This document shows positions 62,292 through 64,000 of a stretch of DNA of 64,000 nucleotides, one piece after another. Location: the NCBI RefSeq assembly GCF_030406905.1, contig NZ_CP129137.1:4360001-4424000 (forward strand). The letters run 5' to 3'. The DNA comes from Streptomyces sp. HUAS CB01 (GTDB lineage Bacteria; Actinomycetota; Actinomycetes; Streptomycetales; Streptomycetaceae). The position numbers and the translations under genes were made by a program. The notes under the pieces were generated by a model. The model saw only the letters and a list, made by a program, of their open reading frames with translations. It had not been told where the DNA came from and ran no database searches. Position 1 is the first letter of the stretch, and every line of letters begins with the position of its first letter.

Positions 62292-63578
62292 TCAGTCCCT
62301 CCCCCGACCGTCCCCGTACCGCACCCGCGCCATGAAGTCGGCGAGGGCCGCCCTGACGTCGCCGGTGGTCCACGACAGTCCCGGCGAGGCGACGGTGACC
62401 TCCGTGGCGCAGACACCGGGAGGCCCGGACGGGGCCGGGAACCAGCGGCGGAACAGCGTCACCCCCGTCTCCTCCGCCTGCCGTACGCCCGCTTCGTCCA
62501 GCAGGTCGGCGTCGAACGGGAGCCACACCTGGAACTGGTGCGTGTGCGGCGGTTCCGGATGCACCCGGTACCAGGGCACGCCCGGGTCCTCCGCCAGCCC
62601 GGCCGACAGCGTCGCCGCGACGGTCCTCGCATGTGCCACGTACGACGGCAGCCTCGGTAGTTCCCGCTCCAGGCCGAGCAGCGCGGACAGCGCCGCCGGG
62701 TACTGCTGGAAGACCAGGCCGCCGTAGCGGTGGCGCCAGGCACGTGCCTCCTCCACCAACGACTCGGGCCCGGCCAGCGCCGCGCCGGACAGGCCGGCGA
62801 GGGACTTGTAGAACGACACGTACACGCTGTCCGCGAGCGCGGCGATCTCGTCCAGCCCACGGCCGAAATGGGGGGCGCATTCCCAAATTCGCGCGCCGTC
62901 GAAGTGCACCACCGCGTCCATTTCACGCGCCGTCTCGACGACCTCGACCAGTTCGTCCCACTCCGGCAGCACGAATCCGGCGTCCCGCAGCGGCAGTTCC
63001 AGCATCAGGGTGCCGAACGGTTCGTCCAGGCCGCGTATCTCGTCGGCCGTCGGCAGCCGCGGCTCCCGGGTCGGGTGCACCGTGCGCAGCCCGCCGACCG
63101 CACCCAGCGCACCCCGCTCGTGCACCTCGGGATGGGCGAGCGGATGCAGCGCGACGGTCCGGTTGCCCGTGCGCCCGGCCCAGCAGCGCAGCGCCACCTG
63201 CTGCGCCATCGTCCCGGTGGGGAAGAACGCCGCGGCCGGGAAGCCGAGCAGCGCCGCCACGCGTTTCTCCAGCTCGGCGACGACCCCGTCGCCGTAGAGG
63301 TCCACGGGCTCGTCCAGGTCGTGGACCGTGCCCGCGTCGGCCGCCAGGGCTGCGAGCCGCTCGCCGAGCCGGCCGTCGGCGGAGCCGCGCCACAGCACCC
63401 GCTCGGAGGCCCGCCAGGCCGTCAGCCTGCGGCGGCGCTCGGCGTCCTCGCTCGTGCCCGTGCCCTGCTCCGAGGCCCCGGCCGGGTCCTCGGCCCTGTC
63501 CCCGCCGGCCGCCCTGTCCGGGCCCGCGGCCGTCCCGCCGACGTCGACGGGCAGCGTCCGCTCCGCGTTCTGAGTCAT
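62292..63578 (-). CDS. PLP-dependent threonine-aldolase-like (beta-eliminating lyase) protein
   Basis: 428 residues. An Ala/Gly-rich start (1-45) precedes a fold-type I PLP domain: FFPTGTMAQQVAL, VVHFDGARIWECAP (cofactor Asp) and VYVSFYKSLAGLSGAAL with the Schiff-base lysine. These are threonine aldolase/beta-eliminating lyase motifs. The likely reaction is cleavage of a beta-hydroxy amino acid, but the substrate is uncertain. ATG 63578 begins after the last upstream frame without similarity. A poor ribosome site suggests weak translation or a leaderless mRNA. Confidence 0.85.
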   Translation of the reverse strand: MTQNAERTLPVDVGGTAAGPDRAAGGDRAEDPAGASEQGTGTSEDAERRRRLTAWRASERVLWRGSADGRLGERLAALAADAGTVHDLDEPVDLYGDGVVAELEKRVAALLGFPAAAFFPTGTMAQQVALRCWAGRTGNRTVALHPLAHPEVHERGALGAVGGLRTVHPTREPRLPTADEIRGLDEPFGTLMLELPLRDAGFVLPEWDELVEVVETAREMDAVVHFDGARIWECAPHFGRGLDEIAALADSVYVSFYKSLAGLSGAALAGPESLVEEARAWRHRYGGLVFQQYPAALSALLGLERELPRLPSYVAHARTVAATLSAGLAEDPGVPWYRVHPEPPHTHQFQVWLPFDADLLDEAGVRQAEETGVTLFRRWFPAPSGPPGVCATEVTVASPGLSWTTGDVRAALADFMARVRYGDGRGRD

Positions 63579-63615
63579 GCTGCGATCATCGCCCACGCCC
63601 GGCCGTCCCGTGCCG

Positions 63616-63671
63616 TTGTCCACAGGCCCGGTCCGCCCGGGGCGGATACCGTCTCCACAGCCTGTGGACAA
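63616..63671. promoter_or_regulatory. Pair of DnaA boxes in inverted orientation
   Basis: TTGTCCACA (63616-63624) and its complement TGTGGACAA (63663-63671) match the Streptomyces DnaA-box consensus exactly, within a 12-bp inverted repeat TTGTCCACAGGC. A third, weaker TCCACAG lies next to the second at 63654-63660. They sit in the divergent spacer between the aldolase-like gene and the next forward gene. Confidence 0.7.
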
Positions 63672-63752
63672 GCGGAAGCCCCGTCGAAACGCTGGCGTAG
63701 CATGGCGAAGAATCGTCCGGTACCCCCTGCGGACTGGAACGGAAGGCCGCGC

Positions 63753-64000
63753 GTGAACGCACCATCGCCAGCAACACCACCGGCACAGGAGCCGGTCGAC
63801 CCCAAGGACCGTCCGGCCCGCCTCGCCGTGGGTGTCGTCGGTGCGGGCCGCGTCGGCCCGGCCCTCGCCGCGTCCCTCCAGCTCGCCGGCCACCGTCCCG
63901 TGGCCGTCTCCGGAGTCTCCGACGCCTCCGTGCGCCGGGCCGCCGCGATGCTGCCCGACGTGCCGCTCGTCCCCCCGGCGGAGGTGCTCGCCCGTGCCGA
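63753..64000 (+). CDS. Rossmann-like/DUF2520 protein, N-terminal part (partial)
   Basis: 82 codons to the window edge. After a short Pro/Ala-rich start comes ARLAVGVVGAGRVGPALAASLQLAGH, the GxGxxG NAD(P) motif of the Rossmann-like/DUF2520 family, followed by VAVSGVSDASVRRAAAMLPDV. In Streptomyces this family gene commonly precedes panC (pantothenate synthesis), as I recall; the downstream neighbour is not visible here. GTG 63753 has GGAAGG six bases upstream. Confidence 0.8.
   Translation, partial: MNAPSPATPPAQEPVDPKDRPARLAVGVVGAGRVGPALAASLQLAGHRPVAVSGVSDASVRRAAAMLPDVPLVPPAEVLARA

Noticed and set aside
1..64000. CRISPR arrays, tRNA or rRNA genes, complete insertion sequences
   Set aside because: I looked for regularly spaced repeats, cloverleaf patterns and transposase motifs by eye and found none that hold up.

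Overview
This window is a high-GC actinobacterial chromosome segment, almost certainly Streptomyces. The evidence is strongly G/C-biased third codon positions, many ATGA/GTGA four-base gene overlaps, several leaderless starts with a -10 hexamer 5-8 nt before the start codon, a SARP/AfsR-type regulator, a WhiJ/DUF397/anti-sigma-like trio, and the block ppa - dacB - metalloprotease - tilS - hpt - ftsH - folE - folK/folB/folP. From memory, that order matches the Streptomyces core chromosome.

Region 1 (1-13.1 kb) is accessory and looks like the edge of a biosynthetic or surface-glycan cluster. It holds PaaK/CapK-type ligases (one cut by the window start, one complete, one short and divergent), a polysaccharide flippase fused in frame to an NAD-dependent sugar epimerase, an NTF2-like protein, a two-GNAT-fold transferase and an overlapping class I lysyl-tRNA synthetase. 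The regulators are a cytosolic two-component pair and a 1089-residue SARP. The synthetase-transferase pair suggests chemistry dependent on Lys-tRNA and is my best candidate for an undescribed system.

Region 2 (13.5-20.3 kb) holds a PolA-like exonuclease/polymerase, a sugar O-acetyltransferase, a MacB/FtsX-type ABC exporter and a DUF2786 protein. Region 3 (20.6-23.1 kb) is a zinc-starvation island. It has cysteine-free paralogues of S14, L28, L33, L31 and S18 and a CobW-like protein split by a frameshift, arranged around a Zur-box palindrome. A 7-nt tandem repeat lies beside it.

Region 4 (24-36 kb) holds the DUF397/ATPase/HTH trio with a shared operator-like motif, an aldehyde dehydrogenase, a DinB protein, a PadR regulator, a glutamate decarboxylase next to a ClC transporter (an acid-resistance pairing), YbjQ, DedA and ThrE. 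Region 5 (35.5-46.8 kb) is the housekeeping block: pyrophosphatase, PBP4, metalloprotease, TilS, Hpt, FtsH and the folate pathway (folE forward; folP, folB, folK reverse).

Region 6 (46.8-64 kb) holds a phosphatidylglycerol lysyltransferase-like membrane protein, an esterase-fold protein, an OpuC-type osmoprotectant ABC system, a MITE-like repeat, a lone NuoD-type subunit near a MidA/NDUFAF7-type methyltransferase, a two-component pair, a DUF5937/ArsR regulator, a small repeat-bearing protein, a threonine-aldolase-like enzyme, a DnaA-box pair and the start of a Rossmann/DUF2520 gene. I found no tRNA, rRNA, CRISPR array or complete insertion sequence.
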